From NCBI GenBank assembly GCA_964467785.1, contig CAYXVB010000022.1, positions 1-31,712 on the forward strand: a DNA stretch of 31,712 nucleotides, given 5' to 3'. A program made the position numbers and the translations under genes. This document shows, piece by piece, positions 6,842 to 14,513 of this stretch. The first letter of the stretch is position 1. The number at the start of each line of letters is the position of its first letter. The notes beneath the pieces were generated by a model, which saw only the letters and a list, made by a program, of their open reading frames with translations, searched no databases and was not told the DNA's origin. The stretch comes from CAYXVB01 sp964467785 (lineage in GTDB: Bacteria; Bdellovibrionota; UBA1018).

Positions 6842-8157
6842 CTACTCAAATGAATGGGTGAGCAATCCGTCTCGAAGTTTTGGCTCAAACCAAGTGGATT
6901 TAGGTGGCATGATTCCGTTGGCGTCAGCGACCCGCAGCAATTCCTCCATCGCCGTCGGATGCATCGAGAACGCCACTGCGGCACGTCCCGAGTCCACCCA
7001 AGATCGAAGCTCCGCGGTGCCGCGGATGCCGCCTACGAAGTCGATTCTTTTGTCTGTTCGTGGGTCTCGGATGCCGAACCAGGGCGCGAGCACTCGCTCC
7101 TGAAGCACGCTGACATCGAGCGCGGAAATCGGGTCGTTCTCTTCCGAACGAAGTCGCGGCTTGAGGCCGTACCAACGACCGCCGAGATACATGCGGAATT
7201 CGCCTTTTGGCGCATCAGCCCCGGCGTCGGGAGTCATCTCGAAATCCCGAGCGAGCCGCTCGAGAAGTTCGGTCGAGGTCAATCCGTTGAGGTCCTTGAG
7301 GACGCGATGGTAGGGCAGGATGCGCAATTGCTCCATCGGAAAGGCGACAGCGAGAAAGAAATCGCGGTCCGCGTCCGGTGCGGGAGCGGTGCTTAGCTGT
7401 TGGGCCGCGAGCTCGCGGCGGACCCGGCTCGCCGAGGCGGCGCGATGGTGGCCGTCGGCGATATAGAGCATCGGCACGTGGGCAAATTCGGTGATCAAGC
7501 GGTCGAGCACGGCGCGCTCGCTGACTTTCCAGAGCGTGTGCGAGACGCCGTCGGCCGCCGTGAAGTCAAAGAGCGGGGCGGTCGAGGCGCAGAGCTGATT
7601 CACTTGCTGGTTGATCGCGTCGCGGCCGCGATAGGCGAGGAAAACCGGTCCAGTTTGCGCCGATAGCGTGCGCACGTGGCGGGTACGGTCATCTTCTTTG
7701 TCCTGTCGCGTGCGTTCGTGTTTGCGGATCGTTCCGGCGTCGTATTCGTCGATCGAAAATGATGCCGCAATGCCTGTTTGCACCTGCTCGCCCATGCGCA
7801 GGCGATAAAGGTAGATCGAGGGCTCGGACTCGCGGATGAGAGGCGCCTCGCGGCGGATGCGTTCGAATTCGGAGCGTGCGCGGGCGTAAACCGCGTCCGA
7901 GTAGGGATCCGTGCCCGGTGGGAGATCCTTTTCCGGGCGCGAAAGGTGCAAAAAGCTCAGTGGATTGCCGCGCTTCGGCGTCACCGGACGTGCGGACGAC
8001 TACTTCCTGCGCCGCGGCTNNNNNNNNNNCTCAGTGGATTGCCGCGCGAGAGTTCGGCGGCCTCTGAGGTGCTGACGACGTCATAGGGGACGGCGGAGAC
8101 CAGGGCGGCATGATCGGAGAGCGGACGAAGAGCGCGAAACGGCCGGAGTTTGGACAT
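6842..8157 (-). CDS. DUF1015 family protein, broken by an assembly gap
   Basis: The downstream part (up to about 7973) is typical DUF1015, including MLYIADGHHRAASASRVR. The missing N-terminus is upstream of the N-run: ATG at 8157 begins MSKLRPFRALRP, continues with SAVPYDVVST and reaches LSRGNPLS. The same 18 bases encoding RGNPLS occur on both sides of the gap (7956-7973 and 8030-8047). Merging the two copies gives one continuous frame of about 413 residues, the usual length of the family. Bases 7974-8029 therefore look like assembly error and not real sequence. The biochemical role of DUF1015 is not established; the protein is predicted cytoplasmic. It lies 49 bases after the SPOR-barrel gene on the same strand, so it could be the last gene of that operon. 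Confidence 0.82.
8020..8029. other. Scaffold gap (10 N)
   Basis: Ten N bases lie inside the DUF1015 gene. The 18 bases CTCAGTGGATTGCCGCGC occur immediately right of the gap (8030-8047) and also at 7956-7973, so the contig ends overlap. The 46 bases between the left copy and the N-run do not fit the DUF1015 frame. Confidence 0.95.
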
Positions 8158-8206
8158 GGCGATAACCTAACGCTGGATCCACATCCAGGCAAGGCTGTCC
8201 GGTCAT

Positions 8207-9490
8207 TCAGGGCGCGAATGAGATCGTAAAACCAAGGAAAAGGCGGGATTCCGCTTGCGTCATGCTTGCGGAGCTCTGCGTGATGCTTTGCGCGATCGAC
8301 TCATAGCGCAAGGACCAGAGGCTCGACCACTTCGGATTGAAAAAGCGATGGACGGAAATGCCGGCACTCCAGAGCAGCGAAGTCGGAATGTTGAGCGTTC
8401 CGGTATTCAGCGGCAGAAGCGTGCCGATGCCGCCGGTGAGATCGACGGAGCCGCGATCCGAGAGCTGGAAGAGCGCCCAATGTCCGCGGAGACCCGATGC
8501 AAACTGGAAGAACTCCTCGAAGTGAACGTCGGAGGGCGTGGTTCCAAGCAGGTAGTGGGTGGTCCTGCCTCCGAACCAGGGCTCGAGCACGAGGCGCGGG
8601 GTGAGGACGATGCGACCCCCGAGCTCCAGCGCGCTGTCGATCAGCATGTCGCGAGTGCCCGTCGTGGGGACGTCGCCGGTGTAGGCGCTGGCCAACGCGC
8701 GGAGCTCGATGAACGCGCCGAGTCCGCCCCAATTGCGGTGATAAGAGGCCGCTGCGCCGTAAGCGAGCACCGAACGGTTGAGGTTTCCGGCGGCGCCCTG
8801 CGAGGTGGAGAGCGAGCCGATAGCGAATTGCGGAATCAGGCTCCAGCGACTGGGATGATTTTCCATGTCGGCGCGCGCGGCCGCGCTGTAGGTGTCGGGG
8901 ATGCAGCTCCAGCTGATTTTGTACTCGACCTTGGCGGCGTCGGACTCGGGCTGCAGCAGCGTGGTCGTCTCGCCGGCCTTGCGTCCCTCGTCACAGTGGA
9001 GATTGAGCTGGATGAAGTAGGGATCCCGCGCGAGTTCGGCTGGGGTCGGCGGTTCGGAGGGGATCTCCTGATTTTCGAGCTGGACGGCGTTGATCCACAG
9101 ACTCGGAAAGATCGCTTTGAGGCGGGTCTCGGCGACGAAGCGCTTGGCTTCCTCCATCGTCTGGAAATTTCCGACGAGTACGCGGTAGATCGTGGATTTG
9201 CTTTCGCCCTGAATGCGTTCGACGCGCGCGGGGCCGATGCCCTCGAGCAGCGCTGCGGCCCAGGCGGCCTTGCGCGCGCTCTGGAACGCGCCGATCTGGA
9301 TCATAATGGAATTACCGGCGGAGTTGGGATTTTGGCGTGCGGATTCGGTGGTGGTTGAGCCGGCTACGGCAGGATTTGATGTCTCGGCGCTTTTTGGCGC
9401 TTCGTCGGCCCTTGCGTGCAGCGAGTGAACTATTGGCAACAGGGGCAGGGACATGAAAATTAAAACGACCGCCGGTATTTTGCGGGTCAT
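8207..9490 (-). CDS. Exported SPOR-domain protein with a C-terminal beta-barrel-like region
   Basis: The start is ATG 9490, which overlaps the upstream stop in ATGA; 427 residues. A signal peptide (VVLIFMSLPLLPIVHSLHARA) is followed by a Ser/Thr/Ala-rich linker and a SPOR domain at about 62-137, with IQIGAFQSARKAAWAAALL and YRVLVGNFQTMEEAKRF. SPOR domains bind denuded septal peptidoglycan glycans. The remaining 250 residues show alternating polar/aromatic strands, many Gly/Trp/Tyr and a last strand RLFLGFTISFAP, resembling an outer-membrane barrel. The C-terminus is AP, not the usual final Phe. A peptidoglycan-binding domain joined to an outer-membrane barrel would tether the envelope layers. 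The fold of the C-terminal half is inferred from composition only. Confidence 0.75.
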   Translation of the reverse strand: MTRKIPAVVLIFMSLPLLPIVHSLHARADEAPKSAETSNPAVAGSTTTESARQNPNSAGNSIMIQIGAFQSARKAAWAAALLEGIGPARVERIQGESKSTIYRVLVGNFQTMEEAKRFVAETRLKAIFPSLWINAVQLENQEIPSEPPTPAELARDPYFIQLNLHCDEGRKAGETTTLLQPESDAAKVEYKISWSCIPDTYSAAARADMENHPSRWSLIPQFAIGSLSTSQGAAGNLNRSVLAYGAAASYHRNWGGLGAFIELRALASAYTGDVPTTGTRDMLIDSALELGGRIVLTPRLVLEPWFGGRTTHYLLGTTPSDVHFEEFFQFASGLRGHWALFQLSDRGSVDLTGGIGTLLPLNTGTLNIPTSLLWSAGISVHRFFNPKWSSLWSLRYESIAQSITQSSASMTQAESRLFLGFTISFAP

Positions 9491-10005
9491 TCGGTGTGGG
9501 CCTCGTCGGAATGAAAGGGAGGGCTTGGACGCCGCGACGAGTGCGCCTGGCAATGTTGGCTGGCGCAGTGGCCGGAGCTGCAGCAGGAGCAGCAGCAGGA
9601 ATCGGTGCCCTCAGGCGAGGCCGGCGGGGGGGCTTGATGTTCGGACCGTGAGGAAGTTTGCGTCTTGGAGCGAAGGCCGCGGAACATTTCAAGCAGCGTG
9701 GGCAGATAGGCAATGAGCTTGGGGAGCTCGTCCCAGATCCATTCTCGCCAGCGCATGAGGTAGCGGGCTTTTTGCACGAGAGAGTAAAGCGGCCAAACGA
9801 CAAAGAAGGCGGCCATGAAGATCCCGCCGTAAAGGCTGATCACGCCGGCCAGAAGATAATGAAAGCTCGCGCCCATTTGCTCGCGCGGGGCCGAGGCGAG
9901 TCCGACGATCGACAGGATCAGCCCGACGTGGACGAGCAGAATCACCATCGCGGCGCGAAACTGGATCCTTCGTTGGATGCCTTTGAGCCAATGCTGAATG
10001 AACAT
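9487..10005 (-). CDS. Two-helix membrane protein with a Cys/His-rich tail
   Basis: A 172-residue protein of unknown family. Two strong membrane helices lie near residues 19-38 (AAMVILLVHVGLILSIVGLA) and 50-76 (YLLAGVISLYGGIFMAAFFVVW), followed by a basic amphipathic stretch. The last 50 residues are hydrophilic and contain CCCSCCSSGHCASQHC, with seven Cys and two His in 16 residues, which could bind metal or an iron-sulfur centre. The DNA for this tail is rich in GCAGCAGGAGCAG-type triplets, so repeat expansion may have produced it. The gene starts 6 bases after the 607-residue gene and overlaps the SPOR gene by ATGA, so it belongs to a three-gene operon. I do not recognise a homologue. Confidence 0.75.
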   Translation of the reverse strand: MFIQHWLKGIQRRIQFRAAMVILLVHVGLILSIVGLASAPREQMGASFHYLLAGVISLYGGIFMAAFFVVWPLYSLVQKARYLMRWREWIWDELPKLIAYLPTLLEMFRGLRSKTQTSSRSEHQAPPPASPEGTDSCCCSCCSSGHCASQHCQAHSSRRPSPPFHSDEAHTE

Positions 10006-10011
10006 GACGTT

Positions 10012-11835
10012 TTACGGTTCGGCAGATCGAGCCGGCAGGTTGAGGGCCGGTTGAGCGTCAAGAGAATCTCGCACGGGGCGGGTCGCCCCGAATTCCCAGC
10101 TGGAGACGCGGATCTTCTTTTGGCTCGAGACGGTTTTGATCGCTTCGTAGACGGCCCGTCTCTCCACGGCCGACGCGGTCGGTGATAGGGCCATCACCCG
10201 GAGCGCCACCTCGCTGTTGACTTGGGGCTCGAGATCCATGGCCAGCAGGATGTGGCGACTGCCGGCGACTCCCAGCTTTTTGGCCAGCAGCTTGCGCGCG
10301 TCCTTTTCGAAATCCTCGCCGGCCTGGATGATCGGCATCCGCTTTTCGGCGTCGAGGATCGAGCCCGCGGCGTCCTGGGGTGGCAGGAAAGTGACGCGGA
10401 AATTGGATGGATTCTCTCCCGAAGCGATGCGTTTGAGGAAAGCGCGCTTTTCTTCGAGGGTCAGTGCGCGCTCCGGAAAGATCATGCCGTCATCGCCTGA
10501 GAAATAGATCGCGCGGAGATCGTCGCGCGTTGCCAATGGGAGGCCCGCGGTATCCCCGCCAGCCCACGCCGCGGTTTCGACTTCGCTTTTGAGCTGATTG
10601 AGCTGGTCGGTCGCGCGGCGCTCGCCGGCGCGCGCGGCTTTGAGCACCGTGCGCGCATCCCGACCTTCGTGCGCTGCCATGGCTTCCGCCGTGGCAAAGA
10701 GGTTGCGGCTGTTTTGTCCCGAAAAGTCCACGGAAACGAGGCCATGTTCCGCTTTCTCGACGGGGATGCGCACACGCTCGGCGGCACGCACGCCGGGAAC
10801 GTTGCCGTCGACGAGCGCGAGGTAGGCGCGAAGCTGGGGAACGGTATCCGGATCGACACGGGTGCGGAACATGGCCGAGAGATCCGCCGCGAGCTCGGCC
10901 TCGGTCATCTGGGGAGACTTGCGGATCGCATCGAAGGCTTCCGGCGTCAGCGTTTTGCGGCCGCTGGCGGTGGTCGTGAACAGCTCCGAATTGCCGATGG
11001 CCTGGTTTTTTTCAAGTGCGGCGCGAAGACGCGCGGCCCGCGCGTTGTCCAGATTGAGATAAGGCAGGGCCTCTTCGAAAGACATGACGACCTTGGGTTT
11101 TTTTCCGGGCGCAGGAGGAAGTGCGGCGAACTGCCGGACCTTCTTGGCGGCCGCACCGGCTTCGTCAGCTGTGGCGCCGTAGCCGGTGAGGATCCAGCTC
11201 GATGGGTCGCGCACGGCGGTGTGGTAGGTGAGATTCAATGCTCTCACCGAGTCTCCGAAGCGCTCGGCATTGGCATTGGCGCCACGGATGATCTCCGCCT
11301 CGAGCGCCGCATGCGCTTCAGGAGAGTCCTTGATTGCGGCCCGGAGCGACTTGAAGTCGGAATACTTCGCCTCCATCCGCCCCATGAGTGCGCGGCTGCG
11401 CCCGACTTCGTCGTGGGCGATTTCCTTGCCCCAATTGGTCACGGCGGTGGCCATGTCCTTGTCCTTAAGGATTTTGTCGTTGAGTTCCTTGAGCATCGAG
11501 TTCTCGCTGTCGACAAAGATGAGCTTCTGGCTCGGGAGCTGATGATCGGCGATATCGATCCAGTGCAGGTTGTCCTGCGCGGTGACCGCGTTGAACTCCT
11601 GGTGCGCGGCTTTGAATTGCGCGGGGGTCTGGGGAGTGGACTTGGCCAGCGCGAGATAGCGCATGCGGCAGGATGGAGAGATCGGTGGGCCCCGCCTGTC
11701 CGCGGCCGTTACGGTCTCGATCGTGGCTGCCAAACTCAGAGCGAGCGCAAATGCCACTGAGGCAAGGGCCCTGGAAGAGTGGGGTCGCGCAGGGGGGGGA
11801 ACGAGCGATTGAAGAAAGCCTCTCAGTGTTGACAC
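10012..11835 (-). CDS. Large exported protein of unknown function
   Basis: 607 residues starting at GTG 11835. The N-terminus is basic and Pro-rich, then a hydrophobic segment (ALASVAFALALSLAATIETV) ends in VTAADRRG, a plausible signal peptide with an unusually long n-region. The mature part is Ala/Glu/Arg-rich and mostly helical in character, with no catalytic motif that I recognise. It contains phrases such as LIFVDSENSMLKELNDKIL and VVMSFEEALPYLNLDNARAA. It is first in the operon with the Cys-tail membrane protein (6-base gap) and the SPOR-barrel protein, which suggests a shared cell-envelope job. A weak ribosome site and a GTG start make the exact N-terminus uncertain; no better start with a complete signal peptide was seen. 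Confidence 0.75.
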   Translation of the reverse strand: MSTLRGFLQSLVPPPARPHSSRALASVAFALALSLAATIETVTAADRRGPPISPSCRMRYLALAKSTPQTPAQFKAAHQEFNAVTAQDNLHWIDIADHQLPSQKLIFVDSENSMLKELNDKILKDKDMATAVTNWGKEIAHDEVGRSRALMGRMEAKYSDFKSLRAAIKDSPEAHAALEAEIIRGANANAERFGDSVRALNLTYHTAVRDPSSWILTGYGATADEAGAAAKKVRQFAALPPAPGKKPKVVMSFEEALPYLNLDNARAARLRAALEKNQAIGNSELFTTTASGRKTLTPEAFDAIRKSPQMTEAELAADLSAMFRTRVDPDTVPQLRAYLALVDGNVPGVRAAERVRIPVEKAEHGLVSVDFSGQNSRNLFATAEAMAAHEGRDARTVLKAARAGERRATDQLNQLKSEVETAAWAGGDTAGLPLATRDDLRAIYFSGDDGMIFPERALTLEEKRAFLKRIASGENPSNFRVTFLPPQDAAGSILDAEKRMPIIQAGEDFEKDARKLLAKKLGVAGSRHILLAMDLEPQVNSEVALRVMALSPTASAVERRAVYEAIKTVSSQKKIRVSSWEFGATRPVRDSLDAQPALNLPARSAEP

Positions 11836-12010
11836 GACAAAGGCCTATCGGAGAAAAGCGGAGCAAAATTGAGAAATTGTCCAGGCGACGACCGTTCGAT
11901 TCGGACTATTTGAGAGTCCTCACCGGGCGTAAACCGACGCCGACGTAGCAAATCGTCTTCGGCCTCGGTATATCTTTGTATGCATAGGACTTCGGGTGAG
12001 AGGTGAGGGC
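11836..12010. promoter_or_regulatory. Divergent intergenic region
   Basis: The 607-residue gene and the HETNH gene start divergently here, so both promoters should lie in these 175 bases. I could not pick out convincing -35/-10 pairs. GAGAGGTGAGG just before 12011 is the ribosome site of the plus-strand gene. Confidence 0.4.
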
Positions 12011-13024
12011 ATGGCCAGAAATCAGGTGTCAGTAGGGGAGAGGAAGGCAAAGGAGCGGGCCCGGCAGGCGCTTCGAGCGGTGAGGCGCTCGCGTCATTCC
12101 GCGATTCGGCTGCGGGACCTTCTCACCGCGCTTGGCGCGCTCAGAGGAAAAAACACCACGATTCCCAAATCTTTGAAAGGGCTCCTGTTGGATGAACAGC
12201 CCTTTGACCGCGAGCTTCTGTGTTGGAGCCCGCTATTCAGGCAAAGTCGGCAGATTTTTGTCGAAGGGGGAGGGCGATTCGCCGCCCGCCTGCTTTCTTC
12301 TCCGCGGACGTTGAGCTCCGCCACTTTGCTCGAGAATGAGATCGAGTACACTCCAATGGAGACGGAGCTGCTTTGGGCGGCCACTGACCCCGAGGAGCGA
12401 AAGAACCCCGAGCACCTGCTTGAGCTTCGTCGGTTCATGACCACGCTTTTCCATGAGACCAACCATCGCCTGCTCTGGGCGCTTTTGCCGCCGCCCGCGC
12501 GCGGGCGAGGCTCAGTTTGCCGTTACCTCAACTTTTGCGAGAGCCTCGTCGTGGCGCTCGACATGGCGTTGGGTGACGAATTGGGCCCGGAGCTGTCCGA
12601 AGCATTTTATCTCTGCGGCGCGACCTATGATCCGGGCACCTCGTTGCATGCCGAGGGACTTGTCGGCGATGCGTATCGCCGCTATCTCTGCGCGGCGGCC
12701 TATAGCACCTGGCTCTACATGGAAGGCTTTGAGCCGGAGCCCGTTGTGCAGCATGTCCAGGCCGCGTTCGCCGAACTGGGGCCCTACGCTGAGCGTGCCG
12801 CCCGCCGGGCGCTCAACATCGATCCGCAGTTTGTCCGTCGCACGAGCCCGCTTTGGCAGGGCAAACACTGGAAGCTCGTCGAGGATTTCTTATGGAAGCG
12901 CGTGCCCGGGCGCAAGCGCCGCGGCGAGAAGGACCTTCAGCCGATCGATCTGCCCGTTGATCCCCGCGACGGCGAAATCGTGGTTGAAGGCGCGGAGCAG
13001 ACTTTGCGCTGGTTCGGGCTGTGA
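12011..13024 (+). CDS. Putative metallopeptidase-like protein with an HETNH motif
   Basis: 337 residues from ATG 12011, preceded by AGAGGTGAGG; a GTG five codons upstream is less likely. The N-terminus is highly basic (ERKAKERARQALRAVRRSR). There is no signal peptide or membrane segment, so the protein is probably cytoplasmic or nucleic-acid associated. The segment TTLFHETNHRLLW contains HExxH at residues 148-152. Twenty-five residues after the second His comes NFCESLVVALD, where Glu177 would be the third zinc ligand of a gluzincin. The family is not one I recognise, and HExxH also occurs by chance, so the function is a hypothesis. The spacing and the hydrophobic helix around the motif support it. 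The gene is convergent with the DADDTA gene, with 27 bases between them. Confidence 0.75.
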   Translation: MARNQVSVGERKAKERARQALRAVRRSRHSAIRLRDLLTALGALRGKNTTIPKSLKGLLLDEQPFDRELLCWSPLFRQSRQIFVEGGGRFAARLLSSPRTLSSATLLENEIEYTPMETELLWAATDPEERKNPEHLLELRRFMTTLFHETNHRLLWALLPPPARGRGSVCRYLNFCESLVVALDMALGDELGPELSEAFYLCGATYDPGTSLHAEGLVGDAYRRYLCAAAYSTWLYMEGFEPEPVVQHVQAAFAELGPYAERAARRALNIDPQFVRRTSPLWQGKHWKLVEDFLWKRVPGRKRRGEKDLQPIDLPVDPRDGEIVVEGAEQTLRWFGL

Positions 13025-13051
13025 CGCCATTTGTGTTCGAGGGGCGGGCGA

Positions 13052-14446
13052 TCAGTTCGCTTCGCGTTGCTTGAGATACAGCGAAAGCGCTTCCGCTCCG
13101 AGCGCTGTCGTATACGGTTCGGAACGCCAGAAGATCCAGTAGCGCGCAAAAGTTCCGCCCGAGAAAAACACGCCCGGCTCCCAGGCAACTGCCCCGTTTG
13201 CGCGGGTCTGCCGGGTCTGGAGGGTGGAGCGGACGCCCGCGTCGATCGCGGTCGCGGTGCCGCGGCTTTGGGCGTCCCCGGCGTAGAGCAAGGTATTCAA
13301 CGCGTAAAGGCTGGTGTGAACATCATCCTGATCGATGTGACTTGCCCAGGATCCGTCCGCGCGCTGCTTGGCGAGGATCTCCGAGATCGCCAGGTCCAGC
13401 GCGGGCTTCACGCAGGTCGCTCCCGCGTGATACGCTTTGGCGACGACATAGTGGGCGTTGTAGGGACTCGGGTAGTAGACGCCGCAACTGTGTTGGCGGC
13501 CCGTTTCGAAGGCCCAGTTAATGAAAGCACAGGCCTGCTCCACGCCGGGAGTGTCGAGCTCGGAATAGCTGGCGAGCGCGTTGAGAACGTTGGCGTTGAC
13601 GACGCAGTCCACGTCATTGAAGCCGTAGGGGATGTAAAGGCGGCGCTTGCTCGGCCAGTAGGTGATGGGATTGAGCGAGCGCTCTGGCCAGAGCCACGTC
13701 ATGAAGGCTCCGGTCCCGGCCACTCCGGTGAGCGCGTTGTAGAAGTGAGGGATCGGGCGGTTCAGGTCGCGCCAGGGAGTGAAGACCGGACCAATTGCCT
13801 TGGGCAGTTCGACGCTTCTTTCGGGGCGGACTTCGTTGTAGTTCCGCATCGCGGTAAAGGCCACGGCCGTGTCATCCGCATCATTGGGAACGTTGCAACC
13901 CGCCTCGAGTGTCGGGTGCTTGATTTTGAAATGGTTGGGTCTGCGGATCTTTTCGAACCCGGGGACTTTGGACCAATAGGTCTTAGGCGAGAGCAACGGC
14001 CAGAAATTGAAGGAGTCGCCCGTGCGGTAAGTCAGGATCCGCTCCATTGACAGATCCAGGATGGCCGGGATCTGCGTCAGCCAGGGTTGGCGCTGATGGA
14101 TCGGAGCCAGAATGTTGTGAATCGACGAGACCGTGAAGTTGTTGGAGTCATAGCCGCCGTGGTTGGCGCGTCCCACGAATCGGATGTTCTTGGTGCTCAT
14201 CATGTAGGAGGGCCATTCGCCGCTGAAAAAGTCCTCGCCATCGGGAGCGGTTACTTTTTGCTGGGTCTCGTCGAGATATTGGACGGCGCCGGCCAGGGCG
14301 GTCTGAGCTTCATTGAGATCAGGGCGATCAGAGAGCTTCGGAGCCTCGGCGGCATCAGCGTGGGCGCCGCCAAGAATGAGGGCGCAGGAGGCGGCCAGAG
14401 CGGTGAGCCAATGGAGACGGGAGCGGAAGGGTGAAATTTGAAGCAT
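13052..14446 (-). CDS. Exported alpha-toroid protein with a terpene-cyclase-type DADDTA motif
   Basis: 464 residues with a signal peptide (LTALAASCALILGGAHADA, cleavage near 30-33). The mature protein has the repeat style of the squalene-cyclase/prenyltransferase alpha-toroid. PNDADDTAVAF (188-197) is an exact DxDDTA motif, the acid catalyst of class II cyclases such as squalene-hopene cyclase. QRADGSW (361-367) matches a QW repeat, and VDCVVNANVLNAL (279-291) and DDVHTSLYALNTLL (374-387) look like further helical repeats. It is shorter than squalene-hopene cyclase (about 630 residues), and known cyclases are not exported, so cyclase activity is uncertain; a toroid used for binding is possible. 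It follows an exported hydrolase (67 bases) and an MMPL exporter on the same strand. Confidence 0.8.
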   Translation of the reverse strand: MLQISPFRSRLHWLTALAASCALILGGAHADAAEAPKLSDRPDLNEAQTALAGAVQYLDETQQKVTAPDGEDFFSGEWPSYMMSTKNIRFVGRANHGGYDSNNFTVSSIHNILAPIHQRQPWLTQIPAILDLSMERILTYRTGDSFNFWPLLSPKTYWSKVPGFEKIRRPNHFKIKHPTLEAGCNVPNDADDTAVAFTAMRNYNEVRPERSVELPKAIGPVFTPWRDLNRPIPHFYNALTGVAGTGAFMTWLWPERSLNPITYWPSKRRLYIPYGFNDVDCVVNANVLNALASYSELDTPGVEQACAFINWAFETGRQHSCGVYYPSPYNAHYVVAKAYHAGATCVKPALDLAISEILAKQRADGSWASHIDQDDVHTSLYALNTLLYAGDAQSRGTATAIDAGVRSTLQTRQTRANGAVAWEPGVFFSGGTFARYWIFWRSEPYTTALGAEALSLYLKQREAN

Positions 14447-14457
14447 GATGGCGACAG

Positions 14458-14487
14458 TTAATAACGCGATGCGTCATAATTTGTCAA
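14458..14487 (-). promoter_or_regulatory. Possible promoter giving a near-leaderless transcript
   Basis: On the minus strand TTGACA (14487-14482, full consensus -35) is followed after 18 bases by TATTAA (14463-14458). Transcription would start about 5-8 bases before the DADDTA gene's ATG at 14446. That agrees with the lack of any Shine-Dalgarno there. It also means this gene may be expressed apart from the hydrolase gene upstream. Confidence 0.5.
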
Positions 14488-14513
14488 TCAAGGAAAGCAT
14501 GCCGGTTTGATGC

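Noticed and set aside
9560..9610. A microsatellite in the GCAGCAGGAGCAG stretch
   Set aside because: The triplets are irregular and lie in frame within the Cys-tail gene, so they are better described as codons of that tail.
8255..11760. Long plus-strand open frames (for example 8255-9358 and 10669-11760, over 360 codons each)
   Set aside because: They are antisense to genes with signal peptides and a SPOR domain. Their translations are rich in Arg/Gly/Glu with no motif, as expected from GC-rich shadow frames.
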